Shown: one piece after another, positions 1-8,874 of the stretch | Layout of the letters: the number at the start of each line of letters is the position of its first letter | Numbering within the stretch: position 1 is the first letter of the stretch | Origin: Synergistaceae bacterium | GTDB taxonomy: Bacteria; Synergistota; Synergistia; Synergistales; Aminobacteriaceae | Reading direction: 5' to 3' | Assembly (NCBI GenBank): GCA_018436595.1 | Contig: JAHDLC010000001.1 | Location: forward strand, 62,001 to 126,000 | DNA: 64,000 bases | Notes under the pieces: model-generated | What the model was told of the DNA's origin: nothing | Databases searched by the model: none | The model's input: the letters and a program-made list of their open reading frames with translations, nothing else | Made by a program: the position numbers and the translations under genes

Positions 1-30
1 ATACTGCCCATGCCGTTGAGAAAGGGCTGA
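1..30 (+). CDS. C-terminal end of an upstream gene (partial)
   Basis: The first 30 bases read as nine codons followed by TGA in frame 1, and the stop lies 7 nt before the next ATG, the spacing expected of two genes in one operon. Too little is present to name a product, and a chance reading frame cannot be excluded. Confidence 0.3.
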   Translation: MLPMPLRKG

Positions 31-37
31 GACCGTC

Positions 38-601
38 ATGACGGAAAGAAACGAACTGGAGAAAATGCTGGCCGGAGAGCTCTACGACGCTTCCGACAGG
101 GAGCTTGCCGGTATGAGGGAGAAGGCCCGGGACCTGTGCCGTCTCCTGAACGCCTCGCCTGAGGCCGACGGGGACGGGAGGCGCTCCCTGTTCATCAGCC
201 TCTTCAGTTCCGGGGGGGAAACGGTGAACGTCCAGCCTCCCTTCTTCTGCGATTACGGCGTACATATCTTCCTCGGGCGGAAGGTGTTCTTCAACTTCAA
301 CTGCGTCATTCTCGACGTGTGCAGGGTGACCATCGGGGACTATTCCATGTTCGGCCCCGCAGTTCAGATCTACACGGCGGTCCACCCCATGGAAGCTGAG
401 GCCCGGCGGGGCAGGGAGTTCGGCAGGCCCGTCACGGTGGGCTCCGATGTCTGGGTGGGCGGGGGAGCCATTCTCTGCCCCGGGGTGACCGTGGGTTCCC
501 GGTCCGTGATAGGCGCTGGAAGCGTGGTCACCAGGGACATCCCGGAAGGCGTCTTCGCGGCGGGAAATCCCTGCCGGGTGATCCGCAGGGTCGAACCGTA
601 A
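38..601 (+). CDS. maa: Maa/NodL-type sugar O-acetyltransferase
   Basis: A 187-residue left-handed beta-helix acyltransferase that would transfer acetyl from acetyl-CoA to a sugar hydroxyl in the cytoplasm. The N-terminal 50 residues form the Maa helical cap, including the LAGELYDASDREL stretch (residues 11-23). From about residue 72 hexapeptide repeats follow (ILD.CRVTIGDYSMFGP, then VTVGSDVWVGGGAILCPGVTVG). His116 in the TAVHP motif matches the catalytic histidine of the maltose/galactoside acetyltransferase family. The length is normal for Maa (about 180-200). A short upstream reading frame ends 7 nt before the ATG. The true acceptor cannot be read from sequence; maltose O-acetyltransferase is only the family default. 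Confidence 0.85.
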   Translation: MTERNELEKMLAGELYDASDRELAGMREKARDLCRLLNASPEADGDGRRSLFISLFSSGGETVNVQPPFFCDYGVHIFLGRKVFFNFNCVILDVCRVTIGDYSMFGPAVQIYTAVHPMEAEARRGREFGRPVTVGSDVWVGGGAILCPGVTVGSRSVIGAGSVVTRDIPEGVFAAGNPCRVIRRVEP

Positions 602-611
602 CGGGAGAGGG

Positions 612-1919
612 TCAGCTTTTCCCGTCCTCCCCCGTATCCGGAACGAGAGGCTCCCTTCCGAGGGGGTGGAGGGCGAAAAGGCTGGCAGCCATGGCGAAGG
701 CGACCACGGTGAACCCGGCGAAGTAGCCTGCGGCGGTGAACGTGCCGGGAGCTTCCCCCGGGAAATGATCGATGATGATGCCGGTCCCCCACTGGAAGAC
801 CACTGCCGACAGCACGGCGGTCATGTTCATGGCGCCGAAGATTGATCCCCTCATGCCCGGAGGAGAGACGGCCGTAATGGCTGCCAGTGAGAACACCCCC
901 CGCATCCCCGAGGTCATCCCCACGGCAAAGGCGGCCATGCCTCCCATCCACACGGCACCGCTCCAGCCCGCCGCCGCAAGCAGCAGAAACCAGCTCAGCG
1001 CGTTGGCCGTGCTGACCTTCCGTATGATTCCAGGCAGTCCGGCGGGGGAGACGAGTATGCCGCTGGTGAAGACGGGGCCCAGCATCATCCCCACGCTGAC
1101 CAGGGAACTCCAGAACCGGGCGGAACCCGACGAGGCATTGAAGGCCGCGGCAAACCACGACACGCCCCACAGACCCTGGAAGGTGAGCAGGGAGGCGGAC
1201 GAAACGGCCCAGAGGGTCTGGAGAGCCCGGACGCGGCGGTTTTTCATTATAAAGAGCATCGCCTGCCCGATGCCGGGAAAGATGGAGAGGAAACTCCTGG
1301 TTTCCTTTCTTTCGGCGGAAAGGCGGATCGGGTCGCTCGGGGCCCTGCGGGCAAGGACCAGCGCCATGGCGAGGGGGATGGCCGAGAGCAGGGCGAAGGT
1401 GCCCGTCATGCCGAAGGTGTCAACGGCGAAGCCGAGGGGAGCCACGGACACGATGGCCCCGAGGCTCGACAGTCCCAGGTTGATGGCCGCGTAAAAACAG
1501 TACCGCTCCGGCGGGAAGGCGAAGGCCTGGAATACGAGGACGGCGGAGTACATGGGGGCGACGCCGAATCCGGAGAGAAGCCGCCATGCCCCCAGGGTGA
1601 AGGGTGTTCTCACGAAGGTGAGCAGCAGGCAGGACGCCGCCGTGAGGAGCAGTCCCGATGTCACCACCCTCACCGGTCCGTACCGGTCGTGGAGTATGCC
1701 CGAGACGGGCTGGAGGAAAGCGTAGGCGTAGAAGTGGACGCTCGAGATGAAGCCCACCAGCGCCGCGCTCATGCCGAGGCGCTCTCCTTCCATGGGCAGC
1801 ACCACCGATGCGGAGATGCGGAAGAAGACGGTCAGGAAGAAGGAGCCCACCAGGAGAAGAAAGAGGGGGAAAGACGAATCGGAAATCAGGCCGCGAACGG
1901 TGCTTTTTGATAATGACAC
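612..1919 (-). CDS. MFS transporter
   Basis: A major facilitator superfamily permease of 435 residues with about 12 hydrophobic segments. The loop between TM2 and TM3 contains the MFS-type motif HDRYGP, near residue 80. GTG at 1919 is chosen as start because AGGAGA precedes it by a suitable spacer and the protein then begins MSLSKSTVRG just before TM1. The open frame continues far upstream, but that part is the antisense of the oxidoreductase gene and has no membrane character. It is convergent with the acetyltransferase, 10 nt apart. No substrate can be assigned. Confidence 0.85.
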   Translation of the reverse strand: MSLSKSTVRGLISDSSFPLFLLLVGSFFLTVFFRISASVVLPMEGERLGMSAALVGFISSVHFYAYAFLQPVSGILHDRYGPVRVVTSGLLLTAASCLLLTFVRTPFTLGAWRLLSGFGVAPMYSAVLVFQAFAFPPERYCFYAAINLGLSSLGAIVSVAPLGFAVDTFGMTGTFALLSAIPLAMALVLARRAPSDPIRLSAERKETRSFLSIFPGIGQAMLFIMKNRRVRALQTLWAVSSASLLTFQGLWGVSWFAAAFNASSGSARFWSSLVSVGMMLGPVFTSGILVSPAGLPGIIRKVSTANALSWFLLLAAAGWSGAVWMGGMAAFAVGMTSGMRGVFSLAAITAVSPPGMRGSIFGAMNMTAVLSAVVFQWGTGIIIDHFPGEAPGTFTAAGYFAGFTVVAFAMAASLFALHPLGREPLVPDTGEDGKS

Positions 1920-2069
1920 GGGGGACTCTCCTTTGCTCCAGTCAATGTGGTGAACAGCATACCACAGGTCATAGCAGTTCAGAAGGGGGCGGAAAGACCG
2001 GAAAATGACCGTCCCCTCCGGGAGGGGGGAATGGTAATATTGATCCAGACCGCACCGAGGAGGAGAAAA

Positions 2070-3968
2070 ATGAACACCCCAGACTGGAAAACCTCTGCCT
2101 GCCCCTACGACTGCCCCGACGGATGCGCTCTGCGCGGGCGCTTCGACGGGAACGCCGTAACCCTTCAACCGAACCCCACCCTTCCCTATTCCACCTTCCT
2201 CTGCGAGAAGGGAATGCGGTGGGCGTCCCGGGCCACGAGCCCGGCCCGCCTCTCTTCCCCCCTTGTCCGGAAGGAAGGGAACCTCGTTCCCGTCTCCTGG
2301 GAGGAGGCTCTGGATCTCTGGGCGGAAAAAATCCGGAACGGGGTGGAACGGCACGGCCCTCTGTCGGTGATGTACCTCTCCAGCGCCGGTTCCCTCTATT
2401 TCTCGAAAAAACTGCTGCCCCACGTCTTTGCGGCCCTCGGAGGGTACACCGCGAAAAAAGGGAACCTCTGCTCGTCCGCGGGAAGCCTGGGCCTGAAGGA
2501 AACTTTCGGCGAAGTGCCCGTCGTCCGGCCCGAGGAGATGGCGGACCATTCCCGGGGGGTGCTGTTCTGGGGACGGAACGCCCTGGAGACCCATGTCCAC
2601 GTGGTCCCGGTGCTGAAAGCGGTGCGGGACAGGGGTGGGGAAGCGGCGGTTCTCGAAATCCGGAGCACCCCCACCACCCGCTCCGCCGACCGGTGGTGGC
2701 GGCTTGATCCCGGCGGCGACTGGGCCCTGGCGGCCTGGATCTGCCGGAGGCTCCTGGATGAGGGGACCGCGGTCCAAGGATGGCGGGACCGGACAGCAAA
2801 CCCGGCGGAGTTCGCGGCGGCGGTGAATTCCCTGGACTGCGGCGCCCTCCTCTCGGCGGCAGGGATGACCCGGGACGGAGCGGAAGAGGTGTATTCCTGG
2901 CTTCTTCGCTTTTCACCCGTCACCCAGTACCCCGCCTTTGGAGCCCAGCGGTACCTCCACGGCGACGGCCAGTTCCGGTGGATCGGGGCCGTGGCGGTTC
3001 TTCTCGGCGCCTTCGCGGACAAGGGAGCGGGGCTTGCCTTCAGCAAGGACGAAATGGCTCTCTTCCCGGAACGGCTCCTTCCAGCTCCGGCGAGGACCAG
3101 GACCCTCTCCGTTTCGGGGTGGCCCCTGGAACTTGACGGCCTGGAGCCGCCCGTGGAGGTGCTCGTGGTGTCCGCCGCCGACCCGCTGCGGCAGAATCCC
3201 GCCTCGGACCTCGTCCGCAGGGCCTACGAGAAAATCCCCTTCACGGTCTGCGCCGATTTTGTCCTTTCAGATACGGCGAAGGCCTCGGACCTGGTGCTGC
3301 CCATCACCACCTTCCTCGAGGAAGAGGGAGACTGGAAGGGCTCCTACTGGCACAGCTACCTCGTACGCAGCGAGCGGGTTCTTCCTCCCCGTCCCGGAAC
3401 CCTTGACGAGACGGAAATCTATACCCGTCTTGCGGACAGGCTTGGCCTTTCCTGCGATCTGGTTGCCATGAAGAAGGAAATGGACAGGGACCTCATGGAA
3501 TCGCCCCTGCTCGAAGCCCTCGGCGACGGAGTATACCGCTGGAACGAACCTCCCTGCCGGCTGGACGGGGGCCGGAAGGCCCTGCTTCCCACGGAGGTTC
3601 CCGGAATCTCCCGGGGGCCGGAAGGGTATCTCCGGCTGGTGACGGTCCACAGGAAGGAGTACATCAACGGCCAGAGCTGGGACGCTCCCTGCGCGGCCGG
3701 CCTTCCCGTCCTCTTACTGAATCCCGCCGACGCCCGGAGGCGGGGAGTGAAGGACGGAGAGGAAGTCCTGGCCCGCAACGCCCGGGGAGGCACCCTGTCC
3801 GTCCGGGTGGCGGAAGACCCTTCCCTGGGCGCGGGATACTGCATTCTTCCCCAGGGCACGAAGGGCGTGAACCTGCTCACCGATCCCCTGGTCAGCCCGG
3901 GGTGGGGTGCGCCCTTTGCCGAGAGCTGGATTGATCTTTATCCCGGAAAGGATAGACCGGAAAAATAA
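2070..3968 (+). CDS. Molybdopterin-dependent oxidoreductase (DMSO reductase superfamily)
   Basis: A 632-residue catalytic subunit with the usual order: an N-terminal 4Fe-4S site (Cys11, Cys15, Cys19, Cys45), molybdopterin domains, and a C-terminal molydopterin-dinucleotide-binding barrel (LLLNPADARRRGVKDGEEV, about residues 550-570). The motif KKGNLCSSAGS near residue 135 lies where the Mo ligand is usually found, so a Cys or Ser ligand is plausible. There is no twin-arginine signal, so the enzyme should be cytoplasmic. ATG 2070 has GGAGGAG just upstream. No iron-sulfur or membrane-anchor partner and no Mo-cofactor gene lies next to it, so it may act alone with a soluble electron carrier. The substrate is unknown. 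Confidence 0.88.
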   Translation: MNTPDWKTSACPYDCPDGCALRGRFDGNAVTLQPNPTLPYSTFLCEKGMRWASRATSPARLSSPLVRKEGNLVPVSWEEALDLWAEKIRNGVERHGPLSVMYLSSAGSLYFSKKLLPHVFAALGGYTAKKGNLCSSAGSLGLKETFGEVPVVRPEEMADHSRGVLFWGRNALETHVHVVPVLKAVRDRGGEAAVLEIRSTPTTRSADRWWRLDPGGDWALAAWICRRLLDEGTAVQGWRDRTANPAEFAAAVNSLDCGALLSAAGMTRDGAEEVYSWLLRFSPVTQYPAFGAQRYLHGDGQFRWIGAVAVLLGAFADKGAGLAFSKDEMALFPERLLPAPARTRTLSVSGWPLELDGLEPPVEVLVVSAADPLRQNPASDLVRRAYEKIPFTVCADFVLSDTAKASDLVLPITTFLEEEGDWKGSYWHSYLVRSERVLPPRPGTLDETEIYTRLADRLGLSCDLVAMKKEMDRDLMESPLLEALGDGVYRWNEPPCRLDGGRKALLPTEVPGISRGPEGYLRLVTVHRKEYINGQSWDAPCAAGLPVLLLNPADARRRGVKDGEEVLARNARGGTLSVRVAEDPSLGAGYCILPQGTKGVNLLTDPLVSPGWGAPFAESWIDLYPGKDRPEK

Positions 3969-4001
3969 AGACCGCACAAAGAAAAGAAAGGAGTTGACCC
4001 C

Positions 4002-5135
4002 ATGGGAAAAATGGTGAAATGGCTATCCGCCCTTTTTGTCGTCGTCCTTTTCACGGCAGCGGCATGGGGAGCAGGACCGGAGGACTTTTTCAAAGCCGGA
4101 ATGAAGGCCGCACATGCGGATGACTATGAACGGGCTGCCGCCGCATTCCGCAGAGCGATCTCGATGAAGGAAGATTACGCGGAGGCCCACTACAACTTGG
4201 GAGTCGCTCTCTCGGGCCTGAAGCGGTTCAGGGAGGCGTCCGCATCCTACAGGAGGACCACGGAACTAAAACCCTCCTACGCCCAGGCATGGAACAATCT
4301 TGGTGTAGCCCTTAAAGAGCTGGAGCAGTTCGAGGAAGCCGAGGCGGCCTTCCGGAAAGCCGCTGAAACAGACGGGAAATACTGGGCGCCCCACTACAAT
4401 CTTGGAGATCTGTATGCCGCCCTCGGAAAAAACGACCGGGCAATCGAATCCCTCAAGCACGCCGCGAACCTGTCACCCCGTTCCGTGGAGCCTCTGCTGA
4501 AGCTCGGTGCGGTCTACGCCTCGCTGAAGCAGTACGGAAACGCCCTTCCCCGGTTCGAGCAGGCCCGGGAGATACGGCAGGACATTCCTGAAATCCATTA
4601 TTTCGAAGGCATCTGCCACGCCGGGCTGCAGAACCAGGAACAAGCCGTCGGGGCCTTCCGGCGGGCCGTGAAGCTCCGTCCCGTCTACTCCCTGGCGTGG
4701 TACAACCTGGGGGTGTCCCTTTTCAGCCTCAGCCGGCAGGAAGAAGCGGCGGAGGCCTTCGAAAAGGCGGTGGAGCAGGCTCCCCAATATCCCTATGCCC
4801 ACAGCAACCTGGCCAGGGTCTACCTTGGGCTGAACAGGGTGCCGGAGGCCAAAAAGGCCGCACTGGAAGCCGTCCGCCTGGCGCCGGAATTCGCCATGGC
4901 CCATTCGAACCTGGGTTTCTGCCTTATCGGCGAGAAGAAATATTCCGAGGCCGAAAAATCCTTCTCCGAAGCCCTCCGGCTGGCCCCCGGCTATGCGGAC
5001 GCCCACTACGGGAGGGGAGTCGCCTTTGCGGGAATGGGAAAGAAGGACAGCCTGCACAGGGAAGCGGAAATCCTGAGAACAATCGACCCCGAAAAGGCGG
5101 ACCGGCTGGAGGCCATCGCCTCGGGGATACAGTAG
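4002..5135 (+). CDS. Exported tetratricopeptide-repeat protein
   Basis: A 377-residue protein: signal peptide (positive MGKMVK, hydrophobic core, cleavage near AAWGA at residues 20-24) followed by about ten consecutive TPR units of 34 residues that fill the rest. Typical TPR signatures recur (AHYNLGVAL, AWNNLGVAL, PHYNLGDLYAALG, AWYNLGVSL, AHSNLA, AHYGRGVAF). TPR arrays bind protein partners; this one would lie outside the cytoplasmic membrane. The start has AAAGGAG 9 nt upstream. The next gene, encoding another exported protein, begins 18 nt downstream, so the two are probably co-transcribed and may act together. Confidence 0.85.
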   Translation: MGKMVKWLSALFVVVLFTAAAWGAGPEDFFKAGMKAAHADDYERAAAAFRRAISMKEDYAEAHYNLGVALSGLKRFREASASYRRTTELKPSYAQAWNNLGVALKELEQFEEAEAAFRKAAETDGKYWAPHYNLGDLYAALGKNDRAIESLKHAANLSPRSVEPLLKLGAVYASLKQYGNALPRFEQAREIRQDIPEIHYFEGICHAGLQNQEQAVGAFRRAVKLRPVYSLAWYNLGVSLFSLSRQEEAAEAFEKAVEQAPQYPYAHSNLARVYLGLNRVPEAKKAALEAVRLAPEFAMAHSNLGFCLIGEKKYSEAEKSFSEALRLAPGYADAHYGRGVAFAGMGKKDSLHREAEILRTIDPEKADRLEAIASGIQ

Positions 5136-5153
5136 CACGAAAAGGAGGCCGTA

Positions 5154-6755
5154 ATGAGAAAAAAACACTTCGTGACCCTTCTGTGCGCCGCGGCGCTTCT
5201 GCTTCTCCCGGCCTGTGCCGGGGCGCTCCCTGAAGAGCCCTCTCCGGACCCCGTCCAGGCGGCGAACGACTTCATCACGGGATTCACCGGAGGTTCACCG
5301 GCAGCCCTGGGGTATGCCGCAGACGCCTCGGACCTTGTCTCCATAGGAAAGCTGGTCCTCGAGGGCAGGCACGGGGAGGCCATGAACAAAGTGGGGGAGT
5401 TCACCGCCGGAAAGATGATCGGGGCGTCCGCTCCGGCGGTGGGGCAGATCGTCGCTCTCGGGAAGATCGGGAAGATTGCGGGCGACGCGGCGGCGAACTG
5501 GGTGGGTCAGAAGAACTTCGAACGGATCTACGACCGGATGCTGCAGGTGGTCGGGCCCGTAGACAAATGGCCGAAGGACCGGGCCCGGGCGAAAAGGGAT
5601 GAATTCTTCCAGGCCGTTCTGGCCGCGGAATACCGGTATCTCGAGACCTATCTCATCAAGAACGGATTTGCGGCCGACAGGGCCGGGGCGGAGGACGTGG
5701 CGGTGGACATGATCCTCGCCAAGGGGAGATTCGAGAGCCTCTGCGACGCCTACGGCCTGGAGGGAAAGAACAGGACTCTGGCGGTCCTCGAGGGGGAAAT
5801 CAGGGTCGAGGCCGAGGTGGCCGCGGAGATAGCCCGGGATAAAGAACTCGCCAGGGTGGCCCGCCTCGAGGAGGAGCGGAAGGCGAAGGAAAAGGAGCAG
5901 GCGGAAAAAAAGGAAGAGAAGCCGGCGGAAGAGAAGCCGGCCGCCGCACTTCCCGCACCTTCCATGCCGGAGGACTACCCCCAGCAGATGGATCCCGCGA
6001 GCCAGAAGCCTTCAGCGCCTCCGGATGCTCCCGCACCTGCGGCGCCCAAACCTGCGCCTGCTCCCGTGAAACCCGCCCCGTCCGCTCCGGAGGTTCCGGT
6101 CCGGTGGACGGTGACTCCCCGGCTGATGGACAAAGAGAGCACGTCCTTTGCCATTACCGTGACGAACGTCTCCGGAAAGCCCATCCCCGGCTTTTCTGTC
6201 TCCCTCGCCCCGCTGAACCAGTCCCTGGACGGCGGCGTGGGGTGGGGAAGCCCTCCCTCGCCGGGAACCCTCGCCCCGGGAGCCTCGGTGACCGTTACCG
6301 CCTTCGCCATGGGCGACGCGGAAGGCGTGGCGGTGTCTTTTGCCGGAGGAGGCAGGTCCCTCGGGTCTCTTACAGCGCTGTCAGTACACAGCACGGAGAA
6401 AGGCGCCGACGGAACGTACCGGGGAGCCGTGACCAACATCGGGAAAGGAACGATCACCCTTACCGTTTCCGGACGGTCCGCCCGGGCGGTCATCACGGGG
6501 CACTACACGGCAGACGGACAGAACGTGAAAATTTCGGCCGGCGGAAGCGGAACCTATAACCCCCGGAAGGGAACCGTTTCGCTGAAATGGGCGGGAACAT
6601 CCAGCGGCTACATGCTGGACGACGGAGAGAGGTATGACGTAAACGAAAGAGTCTCCGGCACTCTCAGCGGATCATTCCACAAAGGGACTTTTTCAGGAAA
6701 ATGGTGGGGAGGCAGCGAGTTCGTCATCCTCAGCGGAGAGTGGTCAGCCCGGTAA
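5154..6755 (+). CDS. Probable lipoprotein with coiled-coil and Pro/Ala-rich linker, unknown function
   Basis: Not recognised as a named family. The 533 residues begin with a signal peptide ending LLLLPACAG, which fits a lipobox with Cys21 as the lipidated residue. Residues 30-220 are mostly helical. Residues about 215-265 are a Lys/Glu-rich coiled coil (EEERKAKEKEQAEKKEEK), followed by a Pro/Ala-rich spacer to about residue 315. The C-terminal 210 residues are Gly/Ser/Thr-rich and look like two beta domains, the last one resembling secreted ligand-binding barrels. The layout suggests an envelope-anchored base, a periplasm-spanning linker and a distal beta domain. It follows the TPR gene by 18 nt and precedes a hydrolase by 19 nt. 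Confidence 0.7.
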   Translation: MRKKHFVTLLCAAALLLLPACAGALPEEPSPDPVQAANDFITGFTGGSPAALGYAADASDLVSIGKLVLEGRHGEAMNKVGEFTAGKMIGASAPAVGQIVALGKIGKIAGDAAANWVGQKNFERIYDRMLQVVGPVDKWPKDRARAKRDEFFQAVLAAEYRYLETYLIKNGFAADRAGAEDVAVDMILAKGRFESLCDAYGLEGKNRTLAVLEGEIRVEAEVAAEIARDKELARVARLEEERKAKEKEQAEKKEEKPAEEKPAAALPAPSMPEDYPQQMDPASQKPSAPPDAPAPAAPKPAPAPVKPAPSAPEVPVRWTVTPRLMDKESTSFAITVTNVSGKPIPGFSVSLAPLNQSLDGGVGWGSPPSPGTLAPGASVTVTAFAMGDAEGVAVSFAGGGRSLGSLTALSVHSTEKGADGTYRGAVTNIGKGTITLTVSGRSARAVITGHYTADGQNVKISAGGSGTYNPRKGTVSLKWAGTSSGYMLDDGERYDVNERVSGTLSGSFHKGTFSGKWWGGSEFVILSGEWSAR

Positions 6756-6774
6756 ATCCGGGGAGGGGGAAGAA

Positions 6775-7608
6775 ATGCGCATGAGGTTTCTGGTGTACCT
6801 TGCCGCGGGATATGTCTGCCTGGTCCTGGCGGCCTCTATCTTTGCCGGGTCGCTCATCTTCTTTCCCCGGAGGGAGCTGGACGGGAATCCGTCGGAACGG
6901 GGGCTTCCCTTCGAGGACGTCTCCTTCCGGGCGGGGGACGGCACGTCCCTCCACGGGTGGTTCCTTCGGGGAAGGGGCCGGGGTACGGTGCTCTTCTGCC
7001 ACGGGAACGCGGGGAACATCTCCCACCGGCTGGATTCCCTGGAGATCTTCCACCGCCTGGGGCTGTCGGTCTTCATCTTCGACTACCGGGGGTACGGGAA
7101 GAGCGAGGGGAAGCCCACCGAGGAGGGCGTCTGCAGCGATGCTGAGGGAGCCTGGCGGCATCTCGCTGAGGACAGGAAGATCCCTCCCGGCGAGATCGTG
7201 ATTTTCGGCCGCTCCCTCGGGGGCGCCGTGGCCGCGCAGGCAGCGGAGCGGTTCCGGCCCGCGGGTCTGATTCTCGAGTCCACCTTCACCTCCCTCGCCG
7301 ACGTGGGGAGGCACCACTACTTTTTCCTGCCGGTAAGGCTCATTGTGGGGGATGCCTTCAATACCCTCGGACGGATGAAGAGCATCTCCTGCCCGGTGCT
7401 CGTGGCGTCAAGCCCCGATGACGAAATCGTCCCGGGGGAGCAGGGCCGGATCCTCTTCGAAGCCGCCGGGGAACCGAAAGCATTCCTGCCCCTGACGGGA
7501 GATCACAACTGGGGATTCCTCTATACGGGAAGAGCGTACGTGGACGGTCTGGACCGTTTTTTCTCTGCAGTCTTCGGTGACGGGAAGGGAAAAAATGAAG
7601 TAGAATAG
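6775..7608 (+). CDS. Alpha/beta hydrolase, BEM46/YfhR-like, membrane-anchored
   Basis: A 277-residue serine hydrolase with an N-terminal membrane segment (residues 3-25) and the alpha/beta fold behind it. Visible elements are the HGNAGN oxyanion region (near residue 80), the FDYRGYGKSEG strand, the nucleophile elbow GRSLGG (Ser near residue 145), a late Asp in SSPDDEIVP, and His in GDHNWG. This matches the BEM46/YfhR group, whose members are poorly characterised esterases or thioesterases. The start ATG 6775 follows GGGGAGGGGG; ATG 6781 is an alternative. It is the last gene of the run that starts with the TPR protein. Confidence 0.85.
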   Translation: MRMRFLVYLAAGYVCLVLAASIFAGSLIFFPRRELDGNPSERGLPFEDVSFRAGDGTSLHGWFLRGRGRGTVLFCHGNAGNISHRLDSLEIFHRLGLSVFIFDYRGYGKSEGKPTEEGVCSDAEGAWRHLAEDRKIPPGEIVIFGRSLGGAVAAQAAERFRPAGLILESTFTSLADVGRHHYFFLPVRLIVGDAFNTLGRMKSISCPVLVASSPDDEIVPGEQGRILFEAAGEPKAFLPLTGDHNWGFLYTGRAYVDGLDRFFSAVFGDGKGKNEVE

Positions 7609-7645
7609 CATCCGATTCTCACCGGACGAAGGAGATGGTTTTTTC

Positions 7646-8797
7646 GTGGACTTTTTTAATTCCCTGTTGAAGAACCACCTGTTTCTCATGAGCCTCACGG
7701 TGGCTCTGGGCATTTTCGTGGGAAAAATTTCTGTCCGGGGCATCAGCCTCGGCATCTCCGGGGCCCTGTTCGTGGGCCTTTTTATCGGGGCGTGGGGGTA
7801 CACCGTTCCCAACGATTATTTCACCTGGAACCTCATGTTCTTCGTTGTGGCCGTGGGGCTCCTCGCCGCCGAGGACACCGCCCGGGTGGTGAAGCGGTAC
7901 GGCGTCAGGTTTATCTTCCTGTCCGTGGCGGTGACCGGCATGGGGGCCCTGGTAACGCTGCTCATGGGCATCCTTTTCGCCGGGGAGGCCTCGCCCCACA
8001 TGATCGCCGGAACCTACACGGGAGCCCTGACCAGCTCTCCCGGCCTGGGGGCTGCCCTGGAGGCCACTGGGGGGAATCCCGACGTTACCATTGGGTATTC
8101 CGTGGCCTACCCCTTCGGCGTCATGGCGGTGGTGCTCTTTGTCCAGCTCATTCCGGCCATTTTCGGGATCGACGTGGCGAAGGAGAAGGAAAAGCTCGCC
8201 GCGGAGAAAAAAAATGCCTCCCCTGAGGAAGTGGAGAAGCGGTCCGAATCCCCGGCCTTTTCCCTGCTCTCCTTCGTCTTCTGCATCCTCGGGGGAAGCC
8301 TGCTCGGCAAGGTGTCCGTTCCTCTCGGCGGCCTTGGGTCCATTGCCCTCGGAACCACGGGAGGGGCGCTCCTCTTTGCCCTCGGGGCGGGGAGCTTCGA
8401 GCGCATCGGTCCCTTCCCCATGAGAATGGACAAGAAGGTCCTCTCCGCCATCCGGAGCATCTCCCTCGGGTTCTTTCTCGCCATCGTGGGACTGAACGCC
8501 GGGGGCGGAGTGGTGAAGGCCTTCCTGGAGCACGGGGTCCTGCTCATTGCCGTGGGCATCGGAGCGGCTCTCGCGGCGGAGATGACGGGTTTTTTCCTTG
8601 GCTATTACCTCTGGAAGATCAACTGGATCATCCTCGCCGGAGCCATCTGCGGAGCCATGACCAGCACGCCCGGCCTCGGGGCGGCCATCGACGCCACGGG
8701 AACCGACGAGGTGAGCGCCGGCTACGGCGGAGCCTACCCCGTGGCCATCGTCTGCATGGTGCTCTTTACAACCATGCTCCATTCCTTCTTCCACTGA
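7646..8797 (+). CDS. AspT/YidE-family (AAE) exchanger-like membrane protein, half-size
   Basis: A 383-residue polytopic membrane protein with two homologous halves. Each carries the signature TS-x-PGLGAA-xx-ATG (about residues 129 and 339), the hallmark of the aspartate:alanine exchanger family and YidE/YbjL proteins. Family members usually have about 550 residues with two RCK_C domains between the halves; here only a short charged loop (KEKEKLAAEKKNASPEEVEKR) separates them. Start GTG 7646 is preceded by AAGGAG. A strong hairpin terminator follows 20 nt after the stop. Amino acid or dicarboxylate exchange is a family-based guess. Confidence 0.75.
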   Translation: MDFFNSLLKNHLFLMSLTVALGIFVGKISVRGISLGISGALFVGLFIGAWGYTVPNDYFTWNLMFFVVAVGLLAAEDTARVVKRYGVRFIFLSVAVTGMGALVTLLMGILFAGEASPHMIAGTYTGALTSSPGLGAALEATGGNPDVTIGYSVAYPFGVMAVVLFVQLIPAIFGIDVAKEKEKLAAEKKNASPEEVEKRSESPAFSLLSFVFCILGGSLLGKVSVPLGGLGSIALGTTGGALLFALGAGSFERIGPFPMRMDKKVLSAIRSISLGFFLAIVGLNAGGGVVKAFLEHGVLLIAVGIGAALAAEMTGFFLGYYLWKINWIILAGAICGAMTSTPGLGAAIDATGTDEVSAGYGGAYPVAIVCMVLFTTMLHSFFH

Positions 8798-8816
8798 GCT
8801 TTTTTTGCGCAAAAAG

Positions 8817-8857
8817 GCAGCCCCTTCCCCGGACGCTCCGGAGAAGGGGCTGTTCTT
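8817..8857 (+). terminator. Rho-independent terminator after the AspT-like gene
   Basis: The arms CAGCCCCTTC and GAAGGGGCTG form a near-perfect G+C-rich stem around a short loop, followed by TTCTTCTTT. On the other strand it would also serve the DUF3754 gene that converges here. Confidence 0.8.
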
Positions 8858-8874
8858 CTTTGTAAGCCGCTGCC

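Noticed and set aside
1920-2777. N-terminal extension of the MFS transporter frame
   Set aside because: The added 286 residues are antisense to the oxidoreductase gene, lack membrane segments and are Pro/Arg/Gly-rich; GTG 1919 with an SD is a better start.
4473-5168. 231-codon minus-strand open frame opposite the TPR protein gene
   Set aside because: It mirrors the TPR repeat periodicity and has no SD; a shadow of the repeat-rich gene.
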